This document shows, in pieces, positions 16,386-25,870 of a stretch of 64,000 bases of DNA; position 1 is the first letter of the stretch; every line of letters begins with the position of its first letter. The translations under genes were made by a program, and so were the position numbers. This DNA comes from Candidatus Enterococcus courvalinii (GTDB lineage: Bacteria > Bacillota > Bacilli > Lactobacillales > Enterococcaceae): NCBI RefSeq assembly GCF_017315945.1, contig NZ_JAFLWI010000004.1, positions 120,179 to 184,178 of the forward strand, read 5' to 3'. Under the pieces are notes generated by a model. The model saw only the letters and a list, made by a program, of their open reading frames with translations, was not told the origin of the DNA and did no database searches.

Positions 16386-16961
16386 TTGAAAATACTAGCA
16401 ATATTAGATGATAAGGATCAATCAACGTTTTATTTATATTCACAAAAAGATAATAGTTTGAAAAGAATTGCTCCATCTGTAGAAGTAGAAAACAATAGAA
16501 TAGGTCATTTATTTTGTAGTATGGAATTATCCGATTTTTTAGAGAAAATAAAAAATATTTTTCCATATGATAAATATATTGTTATTCCTAAGCAATTGTT
16601 CTTAGAGCAACTGTTAGATGAAACAGAATGGATTGAGGTATCAAATCCAAGTGATTTTATTCATAATGATGTTTTTTATAAAAAAGGAAAAGTTAAGCTT
16701 GATCAAAAAAATTTGATTGCATTTTTTGAATTTAATGAGGATAACGATACTTTTGCGAGACAGGAGCATGTTTTTCGCCTTGCTACTCAAAAAGTAATAA
16801 AAGGGAGAAATCCTTTGAACATCCATAAAGAAATAAAGAGGATGTTATCAATTATGAAGACAGATATCACGCTGTCTTCTATTATGAAAATGAGCTCTCA
16901 TTATGTTACTGGTACAAAGCAAAAAATCAAAAAAGAAGTTATTCTAAATATAATAAATTAA
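16386..16961 (+). CDS. LCP-like (LytR-CpsA-Psr) degenerate soluble protein
   Basis: No function is obvious, but hand alignment to the LCP protein at 31.4 kb runs over most of its 191 residues. TFYLYSQKDNSLKRIAPSVE matches the strand pair before the LCP PRD motif, NRIGHLF matches DKINHAY, and IFPYDKYIVI matches IPIDHYAEI. FYKKGKVKLDQKNLIAFFEF matches the F..GKQTLNG..A..Y block, and DTFARQ matches DYGRQ. It lacks the N-terminal membrane helix, the PRD arginine (Ser here) and the R-x-R arginines; only Arg125 of the DxxxRQ stretch remains. It is probably cytoplasmic and not a ligase. TTG at 16386 follows GGAAGGTG; AT-rich codon use resembles the later cluster genes. Confidence 0.6.
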   Translation: MKILAILDDKDQSTFYLYSQKDNSLKRIAPSVEVENNRIGHLFCSMELSDFLEKIKNIFPYDKYIVIPKQLFLEQLLDETEWIEVSNPSDFIHNDVFYKKGKVKLDQKNLIAFFEFNEDNDTFARQEHVFRLATQKVIKGRNPLNIHKEIKRMLSIMKTDITLSSIMKMSSHYVTGTKQKIKKEVILNIIN

Positions 16962-16999
16962 TAGTATATTTAGTGATTTATAAAATGGAGGATTTAATA

Positions 17000-17704
17000 A
17001 TGAAATTTGCACAGATTATGGCTGGTGGAGTTGGCAAGCGTATGGGAAATATCCCAATGCCAAAACAATTCTTAATGTTAGGAGATAAACCTATCATTAT
17101 TCATACCTTAGAAAAATTTATCTTAAATCAAGAATTTGAGAAAATCATTATTTCTTGCCCTGCAGATTGGATTCAATATGCTCAAGACATCGTTAATAAA
17201 TATGTAGATGATAGTCGTGTCATCATCATTGAAGGTGGTAAAGAAAGAAACGACACACTGAATAATGCAATTCTTTATATAGAAAAAAATTATGATGTTA
17301 CAGATGATGATATTTTATTAGTTCATGATGCTGTTCGACCATTCATTACTAAGCGAATTATCGATGAAAATTTAGAAGCAGCGGAAAAATTTGGCGCTGT
17401 AGATACGGTTGTTCCAGCTTTTGATACAATAGTTCGTGGGAAAGATCAATTGATTACCGATATTCCAAATCGTGAAGAAATGTATCAAGGTCAGACACCA
17501 CAAACATTTAAAATTAATACAGTAAAAAGTTCTTATGCTCAGTTAACGGATGACCAAAAAGAAATTTTGAGCGACTCTTGTAAAATATGTTTGCTAGCAG
17601 GAGAACAAGTAAAAATGGTGAAGGGTGAACTATTTAATATCAAAATAACGACACCGTATGATCTAACAATAGCAAATGCAATACTTAAGGAGCGCAAACA
17701 ATGA
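17000..17704 (+). CDS. tarI: Ribitol-5-phosphate cytidylyltransferase TarI
   Basis: TarI makes CDP-ribitol from CTP and ribitol 5-phosphate in the cytoplasm. The 234-residue protein belongs to the IspD/TarI nucleotidyltransferase family: the N-terminal MAGGVGKRMGNIPMPKQF loop binds CTP, and VHDAVRPF and GQTPQTF are conserved substrate blocks. Assignment to ribitol rather than methylerythritol phosphate rests on the adjacent tarJ gene and the teichoic acid context. I start at the ATG at 17000, 7-8 nt after GGAGG, rather than the upstream in-frame candidate at 16973. Its stop overlaps the tarJ start by 4 nt (ATGA). Confidence 0.9.
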   Translation: MKFAQIMAGGVGKRMGNIPMPKQFLMLGDKPIIIHTLEKFILNQEFEKIIISCPADWIQYAQDIVNKYVDDSRVIIIEGGKERNDTLNNAILYIEKNYDVTDDDILLVHDAVRPFITKRIIDENLEAAEKFGAVDTVVPAFDTIVRGKDQLITDIPNREEMYQGQTPQTFKINTVKSSYAQLTDDQKEILSDSCKICLLAGEQVKMVKGELFNIKITTPYDLTIANAILKERKQ

Positions 17705-18726
17705 TTAACCAAGTAGTTCGTTTAACAGCACCAAGACAGTTTGAAACGTTCATGATTGATGAAAAAATAACTGATAATACAACAATTGTACGTCCAAGAT
17801 TCTTATCTATTTGTCATGCAGATCAGCGTTACTATACAGGAACACGTGGAAAAGAAGCTTTAAAAAAGAAATTGCCAATGGCTTTAATTCATGAGGGTGT
17901 AGCAGAGGTCGTTAAAGATTACACAGGCACTTACAAAACGGGTGAACGAGTAATTGTTATACCAAATACACCACAAGAAAATTCCCATACTATTCACGAA
18001 AATTACTTACCTAGCTCTAAATTTCGTTCAAGTGGATTTGATGGATTAATGCAAGAGTATGTATTTACTTCTCCTGATCGTTTAGTTGCAGTTCCAGATG
18101 ACATGCCATCTGTTGTTGCAGCATATATTGAACTGATTTCTGTATCAATGCATTCTATTAGTAGGATGATAAAAAGAATGAACGATGATACAGATGTATT
18201 TGGTGTTTGGGGAGACGGAAATTTAGGGTTTATCACTAGTTTACTGCTCAAACGGCATTTTCCTGAAGCGAAGATCGTTGTTTTCGGTAAGAATGAAAAT
18301 AAATTACAGTATTTTTCATTTGCACATAAAACATATCAAATAGATGCTATTCCAGCTGACTTAAAAATATCACAAGCTTTTGAATGTGTTGGTGGTATGG
18401 GAAGTCAAGATGCAATTGATCAGATTATTGATCACATTAAGCCAGAAGGAACAATTGCTTTAATGGGTGTCTCTGAACAATATGTAGAAATCAATACAAG
18501 AATGGTTTTAGAACGTGGTCTTACTCTAATTGGAAGCAGCCGTAGTGGACGAGAAGACTTTGTCAAAACGGTCAATTTTTTAAATGAACATCCTGGTGCA
18601 AGAAATCGTTTGAAAAGTTTAGTGGGAATAACTGAAAAAGTAGACACAATTGAAGATGTACATGAATTCTTTGAGAAAGAACTACAAAATACTTGGGGAA
18701 AAGCTGTAATGGAATGGAATTTATAG
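17701..18726 (+). CDS. tarJ: Ribulose-5-phosphate reductase TarJ
   Basis: TarJ reduces ribulose 5-phosphate to ribitol 5-phosphate with NADPH, feeding TarI. It is a medium-chain alcohol dehydrogenase of 341 residues. It has the SICHADQRYYTG metal-site region, ALIHEGVAEVV, and a nucleotide-binding turn VWGDGNLGFI, and family-typical AFECVGG in the second half. The ATGA overlap with tarI gives tight translational coupling, as in other TarIJ pairs. Its 3' end overlaps the next phosphotransferase gene by 13 nt. Confidence 0.92.
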   Translation: MINQVVRLTAPRQFETFMIDEKITDNTTIVRPRFLSICHADQRYYTGTRGKEALKKKLPMALIHEGVAEVVKDYTGTYKTGERVIVIPNTPQENSHTIHENYLPSSKFRSSGFDGLMQEYVFTSPDRLVAVPDDMPSVVAAYIELISVSMHSISRMIKRMNDDTDVFGVWGDGNLGFITSLLLKRHFPEAKIVVFGKNENKLQYFSFAHKTYQIDAIPADLKISQAFECVGGMGSQDAIDQIIDHIKPEGTIALMGVSEQYVEINTRMVLERGLTLIGSSRSGREDFVKTVNFLNEHPGARNRLKSLVGITEKVDTIEDVHEFFEKELQNTWGKAVMEWNL

Positions 18727-19802
18727 AAAAAATCAAAATTACAGGGTTGAAAATTACTTTTACACTAATTTATTTGTTTTTTTCTACTTTTTATAAGCAA
18801 AATAAAAAGCAAGTGTATCTAATGAGTGCTCGTTCAGTCGAGCCTTCAATTGGGTTGAAACTAATTGAAAAAGAATTGCAAACTAATGAAAATGTTACTG
18901 TTCACAATTTTTATTTTAGCCGAATTGAGGGACAAAAAAAATATTTCAAGAATAGTGTTATATCCTTATATAATTTAGCAACTTCAAAAGTGGTTATAGT
19001 AGATGACCATTTTTTTGCTATCAATGCGCTGTATTACAAGAAAAAAAGAAACAAAGTGATTCAAATTTGGCATGCAGCTGGGACAATGAAACAATTTGGC
19101 AATTATGAAGGTAATAATACATTGATTCCTCATAAAAATTATGATTATGTTTTTGTGAATAAAGAAAGTGACAGAGAAATTTATGCAAGATCTTTGGGAG
19201 TAGCGGTAAGTCAGACAATTGTTACAGGATCACTGCAATTGTTTTATATGTATGAAAAATCAAAAGAGACAAGAGAAGTAAAAGAGCAAATATTTTATGC
19301 TCCAACTTATCGAAGCGGTAAGAATGATTATTCAAAAAAATTGGTCAGACAAATGATTCAGTCTTTTGAAGAAAACAGTACTAATTCAGACAAACAATTA
19401 AAAATATCGTTACATCCTTATGTGGATAGCACGGGGATTGATCCTAGCTATTTAGTTGGTACTGATGATTTTTACGATGAATTGTTGGCAAGTAAAATCC
19501 TGATTACCGATTATTCTTCGTTGATAATTGATTTCAGTATTTTGCGCAGACCAATTTATCTTTATATGCCAGATTATGAAACGTATAAAGCACAAGTAGG
19601 TTTTTTCTCTGCTAATCTGTTTCAAGAGTATCCATTCCCTAAAATAACGGAATATAAGAATTGCTATCGATTATTTGGAGAAAATAATTATGATTTTTTT
19701 GCTGTGGATAAAATAACTGAAGCACAGTTAACTATGGAAAGTAAGAACGCTTTAAAAAATGCTATTTTACTGATTGAAGATCTGTTAGGAAGGAAAGATT
19801 AG
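18714..19802 (+). CDS. CDP-alditol phosphotransferase (TagF/TarF/TarL family), single-domain
   Basis: The protein has about 362 residues. An N-terminal hydrophobic stretch (ITFTLIYLFFSTFY) suggests membrane association. Then come the PF04464 blocks: VIQIWHAAGTMKQFG, YAPTYRSGK, SLHPYVDS and LITDYSSLIIDF. The family adds glycerol- or ribitol-phosphate to growing teichoic acid; position right after tarIJ makes a role in ribitol-phosphate or primer addition likely, but the substrate cannot be read from sequence. ATG at 18714 overlaps tarJ, so translation is coupled. The next gene starts immediately after its TAG. Confidence 0.82.
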   Translation: MEFIEKIKITGLKITFTLIYLFFSTFYKQNKKQVYLMSARSVEPSIGLKLIEKELQTNENVTVHNFYFSRIEGQKKYFKNSVISLYNLATSKVVIVDDHFFAINALYYKKKRNKVIQIWHAAGTMKQFGNYEGNNTLIPHKNYDYVFVNKESDREIYARSLGVAVSQTIVTGSLQLFYMYEKSKETREVKEQIFYAPTYRSGKNDYSKKLVRQMIQSFEENSTNSDKQLKISLHPYVDSTGIDPSYLVGTDDFYDELLASKILITDYSSLIIDFSILRRPIYLYMPDYETYKAQVGFFSANLFQEYPFPKITEYKNCYRLFGENNYDFFAVDKITEAQLTMESKNALKNAILLIEDLLGRKD

Positions 19803-21707
19803 ATGGTTAAGGTCACAAAGAAAGAAGAATCAAATCATCCAAAAAGTGAATACCCAGATTACTTAGGTAGAGATGAAGCAGCTAAAAGCCTGTTATCAGC
19901 ATTATCTAATATGGATGAGGAAACGGCCGAATTATTGTTAAATCAATTTGATATGGCTGAGTATGTGGTTGATAAAGTAGTTGATTCGATTTACTTTAAT
20001 TCAAGTGCAATGGAAATAGAAGGGTCCGTTCGTATCAAAAATGCGCCAGAACCAATTTCACAGGATGGGATAGAAAAGTATCTAATTTTAGTTAACAAAA
20101 AAGGAAATACGATTGATTATGAATTTCCTATTCAAAATATCGAGTCAGTTGATGAAAATGGCTATGTAAATTTTGATAAATATAGAGGGAAAATCCATTT
20201 TAGTAAAATTAATGGGAAGCCAATAAATCCAGGTAAATATGAGTTGAAAATCAAAATAAAACAGTTTATTGATGATTCATGGTCAGAGGTAATTACCCAA
20301 TTAGGAAATATTAGGAATCAAAAAACAGATTTTGTATTATCAACTAATATGTTTAGTTTTTCTGCTAAGAGTAATAAAAAATACAGTTTGACAGCTGTTT
20401 TAGGTGTGGATACAGGACAATTTGAGATCCAGTCTAAGTTGCTATCGGACATTAATCCACTTGAATTTGATATAGAAGAAGAAATTGTTATGGACTTACC
20501 AGCAGTTAGAAAAACAAAAAAATCTTTGTTTAAACATTTGTATAATCTTTTTAAGATATTTCCTGTAAAGAAAAAACAAATATCTTTTGTTTCTGACAGT
20601 AGAATAGATATCTCAGGTAACTTTGAGTATATTTATAAAAAAATGCTGGATAACCCTCAGGATTTTGATATTCAATTTTATTTGAAGTCGAGTATTAAAG
20701 AGAAAAAGACACTATTTGAAATTATAACAATGGCATACAATTTAGCTCGAAGTAGATATATTATTTTAGACGATTATTACCCAATGATTTATCCAGTAAA
20801 TATTCGGGAAGATAGTGATCTAGTTCAAGTTTGGCATGCTGTCGGTGCTTTTAAAACATTTGGATACTCTCGATTGGGAATGCCTGGCGGTCCTAGAAAA
20901 GATTCAATGGATCATAAGAATTATACTAAAGTTATTGTGAGCTCTGAAAATATTGCTGATAAATATGCTGAAGGCTTTGGTGTGCCGAGAGACAATGTTT
21001 ATGCATTAGGTGCGGCAAGAACAGATATGTTTTTTGATAAAGAGCTACAGCACGAAATAAAAGAACATTTATATGATGAATTAACTTTTCTTAAAGGAAA
21101 AAAGATAATTTTATTTGCGCCAACGTTTCGTGGTAATGGTCAACAATCTGCACATTATCCATTTGAATTAATTGATTTTAAAAAACTCTTTGATAAATTT
21201 TATAAAGAAGGCTGGATATTTTTATTAAAAATCCATCCATTTGTTCATAATAAGCCTAATATTCCATACGAATATCAAGAGTTCTTCTACGACGTATCTG
21301 ATTACCGAGAAATTAATGATTTGTTATTGGTTACTGATATTTTAATTACCGATTATTCTTCAGTATGCTTTGAATATGCTTTATTAGGGAAAAAAATGAT
21401 TTTCTTTAGTCCAGATTTAGCAGAATATATGAGTTCTAGAAATTTTTATTATGATTACTTTAATTTTATTCCTGGATCATACGCTTCAAATACAGATGAA
21501 TTAATTACTCAAATACAAGATCAGACCGTAGACACAAAAAAAATTACAGATTTTGTAAACTATTATTTTGATGATCTAGATGGGAAATCGACGGATCGGC
21601 TAATTGATTATTTAAAGAATGATTTTTATGAAGAAGAGATAGAAAACGAAACGGTTAGATATACAGACGATGGAAAAATTATTCCTGAATGGGGAAGTAA
21701 AAAATAA
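19803..21707 (+). CDS. Large CDP-ribitol/CDP-glycerol phosphotransferase (TarL/TagF type)
   Basis: The 634-residue protein has an N-terminal accessory region (about 1-240) rich in beta-strand patterns such as IEGSVRIKN and GKYELKIKIKQF. A C-terminal PF04464 catalytic domain (about 265-600) carries VQVWHAVGAFKTFGYS, FAPTFRGNG, KIHPFVHNK and LITDYSSVCFEY. This two-part layout and size resemble S. aureus TarL and B. subtilis TagF polymerases. Its position downstream of tarIJ favours poly(ribitol-phosphate) synthesis. GAAAGGAA lies before the ATG, which is directly after the preceding stop. I am sure of the family, less of the alditol. Confidence 0.85.
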   Translation: MVKVTKKEESNHPKSEYPDYLGRDEAAKSLLSALSNMDEETAELLLNQFDMAEYVVDKVVDSIYFNSSAMEIEGSVRIKNAPEPISQDGIEKYLILVNKKGNTIDYEFPIQNIESVDENGYVNFDKYRGKIHFSKINGKPINPGKYELKIKIKQFIDDSWSEVITQLGNIRNQKTDFVLSTNMFSFSAKSNKKYSLTAVLGVDTGQFEIQSKLLSDINPLEFDIEEEIVMDLPAVRKTKKSLFKHLYNLFKIFPVKKKQISFVSDSRIDISGNFEYIYKKMLDNPQDFDIQFYLKSSIKEKKTLFEIITMAYNLARSRYIILDDYYPMIYPVNIREDSDLVQVWHAVGAFKTFGYSRLGMPGGPRKDSMDHKNYTKVIVSSENIADKYAEGFGVPRDNVYALGAARTDMFFDKELQHEIKEHLYDELTFLKGKKIILFAPTFRGNGQQSAHYPFELIDFKKLFDKFYKEGWIFLLKIHPFVHNKPNIPYEYQEFFYDVSDYREINDLLLVTDILITDYSSVCFEYALLGKKMIFFSPDLAEYMSSRNFYYDYFNFIPGSYASNTDELITQIQDQTVDTKKITDFVNYYFDDLDGKSTDRLIDYLKNDFYEEEIENETVRYTDDGKIIPEWGSKK

Positions 21708-21749
21708 AATGATTTAATAACTATAGCGTAAGAAAAAGAGGTATATATA

Positions 21750-23078
21750 TTGACTTATAAGGTAAAGGCAAAATATATAACAAAAGAATATGATTTATTA
21801 AAAAGAAAATCGGATAAAATAAAAAGTTTATTCACTTTTACTAGAAAAAAAATACCAAGCTTTTGGGCTTTAAAAGGGATTAGTTTTGAAGTAAACGATG
21901 GAGAAACTGTAGGAATAATTGGGATTAATGGCTCAGGAAAGTCTACACTGTCAAATTTGATTAGTGGAATTATTCCGCCCACATCTGGATCGTTAGACAT
22001 ACATGGAGATACCTCTATTATTTCTATTGGTGCTGGGTTAAAAGGTCCTTTAACAGGAATAGAAAATATTCAATTGAAATGTTTAATGAGCGGTATGTCA
22101 AATAGTAAAATAAAAGAAGTGACACCTGATATTATTGAATTTGCTGATTTAGGTGACTTTATAAATCAACCAGTAAAAAGCTATTCTAGTGGTATGAAAA
22201 GTCGATTAGGATTTGCTGTAGCTGTGCATCAAAATCCTGATATACTTATTATTGATGAAGCATTGGCAGTTGGAGATGACACATTTTATCAAAAATGTGT
22301 CAATAAAATGATGGAATTCAAGGAGCAAGGGAAAACGATTTTCTTTGTAAGTCATTCTTTAGGTCAAGTAGAAAAACTTTGTGACAAAACTATTTGGATG
22401 CATTACGGGGAATTAAAAATGTTTGGTAAAACTAAAGAGGTAATTACTGAATATAAAAATTTCACACAATGGTTTAAACAGCAATCAAAAGAAGAGCAGT
22501 CTAAATATCAAAGAAAAATGAAAAACAAACAAAAAGAGTTTACATTGCAAAAACTCAAGGATGACATAATTAAGAAAAAAGAAAACGAAAATAAATTGCT
22601 AACTAGGTCTGAAGTTCGAGAAATTCAAAATGAAACTCAAAAAACACCAATTGGGGATAAAATGAAAAGAGGAACCAAAATTATGTTGTTAATGGCCAGC
22701 GTTCTTCTTGTTTGTTTGTCTATAATTAGTTTTAATGATAATGCTGTTTCATCTATCATAAATAACCCTGTTGAATTTATTAGGAAACAATTTACTGATC
22801 TAAGAAAAAATTCTACTCCTCCAAAGGAACGTTCATCAAAAATGGATAGTTCTACAAATATTTCTAGTTTAAACAGTTCAACAGAAATAATAAGCGAGAG
22901 TACAAGTATGTCCTCTGACACTTTAGAGAGTTACATGGTTCAACCTGGAGATACTTTGGAGAGCATAGCTAATCAATATAATATTTCAATTGATGAATTA
23001 AAATATGAAAATTTGTTGAGTGATAACAATATTGAGGCAGGACAAGAGTTAAAAATACCTACTAGTTCAGAGCAATAG
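21750..23078 (+). CDS. tagH: Teichoic acid export ATPase TagH with C-terminal LysM domain
   Basis: The N-terminal ~250 residues are an ABC ATPase of the polysaccharide/teichoic acid export class: Walker [10 protein letters not shown], signature [10 protein letters not shown], Walker B ILIIDEAL, and [12 protein letters not shown] charged linker follows, then one membrane helix (about 310-328, [19 protein letters not shown]). After a Ser/Thr-rich stretch a LysM domain occupies about 395-437 ([24 protein letters not shown]). The LysM part should face the cell wall and bind peptidoglycan GlcNAc. TagH powers flipping of completed WTA with TagG, encoded next. TTG start after AAGAGG. C-terminal wall-binding extensions are known in TagH relatives; I have not compared this LysM form. 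Confidence 0.88.
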   Translation: MTYKVKAKYITKEYDLLKRKSDKIKSLFTFTRKKIPSFWALKGISFEVNDGETVGIIGINGSGKSTLSNLISGIIPPTSGSLDIHGDTSIISIGAGLKGPLTGIENIQLKCLMSGMSNSKIKEVTPDIIEFADLGDFINQPVKSYSSGMKSRLGFAVAVHQNPDILIIDEALAVGDDTFYQKCVNKMMEFKEQGKTIFFVSHSLGQVEKLCDKTIWMHYGELKMFGKTKEVITEYKNFTQWFKQQSKEEQSKYQRKMKNKQKEFTLQKLKDDIIKKKENENKLLTRSEVREIQNETQKTPIGDKMKRGTKIMLLMASVLLVCLSIISFNDNAVSSIINNPVEFIRKQFTDLRKNSTPPKERSSKMDSSTNISSLNSSTEIISESTSMSSDTLESYMVQPGDTLESIANQYNISIDELKYENLLSDNNIEAGQELKIPTSSEQ

Positions 23079-23090
23079 AGGGAGAATAAG

Positions 23091-23900
23091 ATGAGAGAAG
23101 TTTGGCTTGTTATTAAAGAGCAACTAATTAATTACAGCATAATTTTTAGAATGTCTAAGTATGAAGATAAAGCGACTTATCAGAGTCACTATTTAGGCTT
23201 ATTATGGCAAATTTTTAATCCATTGATTCAAGTGGGAATCTACTATATGGTTTTTGGCTTGGGAGTAAATGGGGGAAATAAAATAGATGGTGTGCCTTAT
23301 ATACTATGGATGATTATTGGTATATCAACTTGGTTTTTTATAAATGGATCAGTTTTTGGGGCATCAAATAGTATATATAGACAGGTAGGACTAGTCGCTA
23401 AAATGAAGTTTCCAATTAGCATTCTGCCATCCGTATCTATAGTTAGTAATTTAACAAGTTATGTTTGGATGACCATCATAGTTGTAATTTCACTAATTAA
23501 GTTTGGTGTGTCACCAAGTCTATACTGGTTACAATATATATATTATTTTATTGCAATGATTTGTTTCTTATTCGCATTTGGCATTTTGAATGCTACTATT
23601 ACGACTTTAGTTAGAGATTATCACATTATGTTGCAGTCTCTATTTAGAGTTTTGTTCTATGTATCAGGTCCGATATGGAATATTGAAAATAGAAATCTAC
23701 CGAATACACTGGTTCGCCTATTAAAATTAAATCCGTTCTATTATTTGATAAACGGATTTCGAGATACCTTTCTATCCAAGGCTTGGTTTTGGGAAAAAGG
23801 AAATTATACGTTAATTTTTTGGTTGATGTTACTAATAATATTAACTGTTGGCGCACATCTTCATTTGAAGTTTAGAGCTAAATTTATGGATTATGTTTAA
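23091..23900 (+). CDS. tagG: Teichoic acid ABC transporter permease TagG
   Basis: The 269-residue ABC-2 type permease has six hydrophobic segments, with YQSHYLGLLWQIFNPLIQVGIYYMV near the N-terminus and LNPFYYLINGFRDTFL near the C-terminus, both typical of polysaccharide and WTA exporters. With TagH it moves undecaprenyl-linked WTA across the membrane. GAGGGAGAATAAG precedes the ATG, 12 nt after tagH. Its stop overlaps a possible start of the downstream glycosyltransferase gene. Gene order tagH-tagG is reversed relative to the classical tagGH order. Confidence 0.9.
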   Translation: MREVWLVIKEQLINYSIIFRMSKYEDKATYQSHYLGLLWQIFNPLIQVGIYYMVFGLGVNGGNKIDGVPYILWMIIGISTWFFINGSVFGASNSIYRQVGLVAKMKFPISILPSVSIVSNLTSYVWMTIIVVISLIKFGVSPSLYWLQYIYYFIAMICFLFAFGILNATITTLVRDYHIMLQSLFRVLFYVSGPIWNIENRNLPNTLVRLLKLNPFYYLINGFRDTFLSKAWFWEKGNYTLIFWLMLLIILTVGAHLHLKFRAKFMDYV

Positions 23901-23925
23901 AATAACCACAAAGGAGAACATGGAT

Positions 23926-25818
23926 GTGAAAATATTTTTTTTAACCTCACGTTTAGATTTAGAGCATGGTGGATTAACAGCTTCCTTATTAAATAAAGTA
24001 AGAATTTTATTTAATGAAAAGAAAATTAGTTCGAATGTAGTGAGTTTTCATTATGATGAAAACTATGAAGAAACTATAAAACTCCTCAGAGAAAGATACA
24101 ATATACCTGAACAAATTAACTTTATAAATATTAACAATTTTTTTGTGGAATATGATAATAATGAATTCTATCAAGAATATGCTGTTAACAGACAAGGAAT
24201 GAACGGAGTGAAAAAACCTGATTCTGTTGACTATTACCAGAATGGAATGTTGAAAATGAATGTTAGTTTTGGTAAAATCACGTATTTTGATGAACAAGGT
24301 ATAATTACAAAAAAAGATATCATTAATAAAGATGGATACCTTTTTTCAACTAATTATTATGATAGACAATCAAATTTAATAAAGCAATTAATGTTTAAAA
24401 AAAATGGCTATTGTTATGCTACTAAAAATTATGTTAATAGTAAACTATCTAATATTATTTACTTCAAAACAAATTCTAGTACTGGAGAAGAATTTTCTGA
24501 AAATGAATACAAGGAATTGTTCTTAAAAAAAATTATTGACCATGATAATGTAAATATACTGGTTAGTGAAACTAGAGCACAAGATAAATTTGTACTTGAT
24601 TTTAATGAAAAAAATATAAAGAAAATTTTTATGACACATAGTATCCATATTAGACCCAAAACAGACATTGTTAGAGTCGGTAACAGAGAAGTTCTGAATA
24701 ATTTAAATTATACTGACGGAGTAGTATTTTTAACAAATTCCCAGAAAAGAGATGTAGAGAATAGATTCGGTAATAGAGATAACTATTTTGTTATCCCACA
24801 TTCTATAGAAAGAAAAGATATTATTGAATCGAAAGAAAAAAATACATTTGTCATACTTTCAAGATTAGATAAAAATAAGCGAATAGATAATGCGATTGTT
24901 GCATTTGAAAACGTAGTAAAACATATACCTGACAGCATGCTGTTTATTTATGGCGAAGGTGCTGACAAGGATAATTTATCAAATCTAATTAAAGAGCATC
25001 AGTTGGAAAAAAATGTATTTTTAAAAGGATATACGGAAAGTGCAGATAAGGTTTTGCAAAGGGCAACTTGCACAATATTTCCATCAGAATTTGAAGGTTT
25101 CGGTTTGTCTGTGTTAGAGAGTTTATCAAATGGCACACCTGTTATATCGTATGATATTAAATATGGGCCATCCGATATGATAATAGACGGAGAGAATGGG
25201 TATCTAGTCGAAAATGGAAACACAGATAAGCTATCTTCGGCAATCATTAATTATATAGATCTTAGTGACATAGAAAAAAATAAAATGTGTGAAAATGCAT
25301 TGCAGTCAGCTTTAAATTTTTCAGATCAAAGATTTGCCGAAAAATGGGAATATCTATTCAATTCTGTTAAAAACAATTCTTTATGTAATATAGCAGAAGT
25401 TAATTTTGTGTTGGAAGATTTACGATGGTTAGCACCAGACATATTACAAATAACTACAAATATTGAAAGTAGTAGTGATATTTCTAATTATAATATTGAA
25501 GGTCGGCTTTATCTGAGATCGAGTCTAGAAACTAAAGAAAATAATAAGTATATTCTAGTAAAAGATTCAGTAAAGAAAAAAAACAATCAACGTGTTCAAT
25601 TGGAAACAGTTATTAATTTTAGAGATGGCAATCTTGATGAACAAGAGATATATGATTATTCAATTGTTATAAACAAATGTAATTTCTTTTTTAAAGAACG
25701 AATAGGGAATAAGCGTAATCATTCTATTGAAATTAAAGATAAAAGAAAAAAACATCGTACATGGTTGCCCTATTTTACTAATCCGTATGGGAATCTAAGT
25801 TTTAAATATTTTAAATAA
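23926..25818 (+). CDS. GT4 glycosyltransferase, TarM/TagE-like WTA glycosylation enzyme
   Basis: The ~630-residue protein starts MKIFFLTSRLDLEHGGLTAS, like poly(ribitol/glycerol-phosphate) alpha-glycosyltransferases. It carries a large beta-rich insertion (about 90-190) also seen in that group. The GT-B core has VILSRLDKNKRID, FIYGEGADK and the EX7E-type EFEGFGLSVLE around residue 390. It probably decorates the polymer with an alpha-linked sugar before export. I prefer GTG at 23926, 9 nt after AAAGGAG (23910-23916); ATG at 23920 is only 3 nt from it and ATG at 23893 lies in tagG. A ~100-residue C-terminal tail is of unknown role. Confidence 0.8.
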   Translation: MKIFFLTSRLDLEHGGLTASLLNKVRILFNEKKISSNVVSFHYDENYEETIKLLRERYNIPEQINFININNFFVEYDNNEFYQEYAVNRQGMNGVKKPDSVDYYQNGMLKMNVSFGKITYFDEQGIITKKDIINKDGYLFSTNYYDRQSNLIKQLMFKKNGYCYATKNYVNSKLSNIIYFKTNSSTGEEFSENEYKELFLKKIIDHDNVNILVSETRAQDKFVLDFNEKNIKKIFMTHSIHIRPKTDIVRVGNREVLNNLNYTDGVVFLTNSQKRDVENRFGNRDNYFVIPHSIERKDIIESKEKNTFVILSRLDKNKRIDNAIVAFENVVKHIPDSMLFIYGEGADKDNLSNLIKEHQLEKNVFLKGYTESADKVLQRATCTIFPSEFEGFGLSVLESLSNGTPVISYDIKYGPSDMIIDGENGYLVENGNTDKLSSAIINYIDLSDIEKNKMCENALQSALNFSDQRFAEKWEYLFNSVKNNSLCNIAEVNFVLEDLRWLAPDILQITTNIESSSDISNYNIEGRLYLRSSLETKENNKYILVKDSVKKKNNQRVQLETVINFRDGNLDEQEIYDYSIVINKCNFFFKERIGNKRNHSIEIKDKRKKHRTWLPYFTNPYGNLSFKYFK

Positions 25819-25870
25819 TCATTCAAATAGTTGAAATTACTTAATGTTTATCAGGTGAAAAGGAGCCAAA

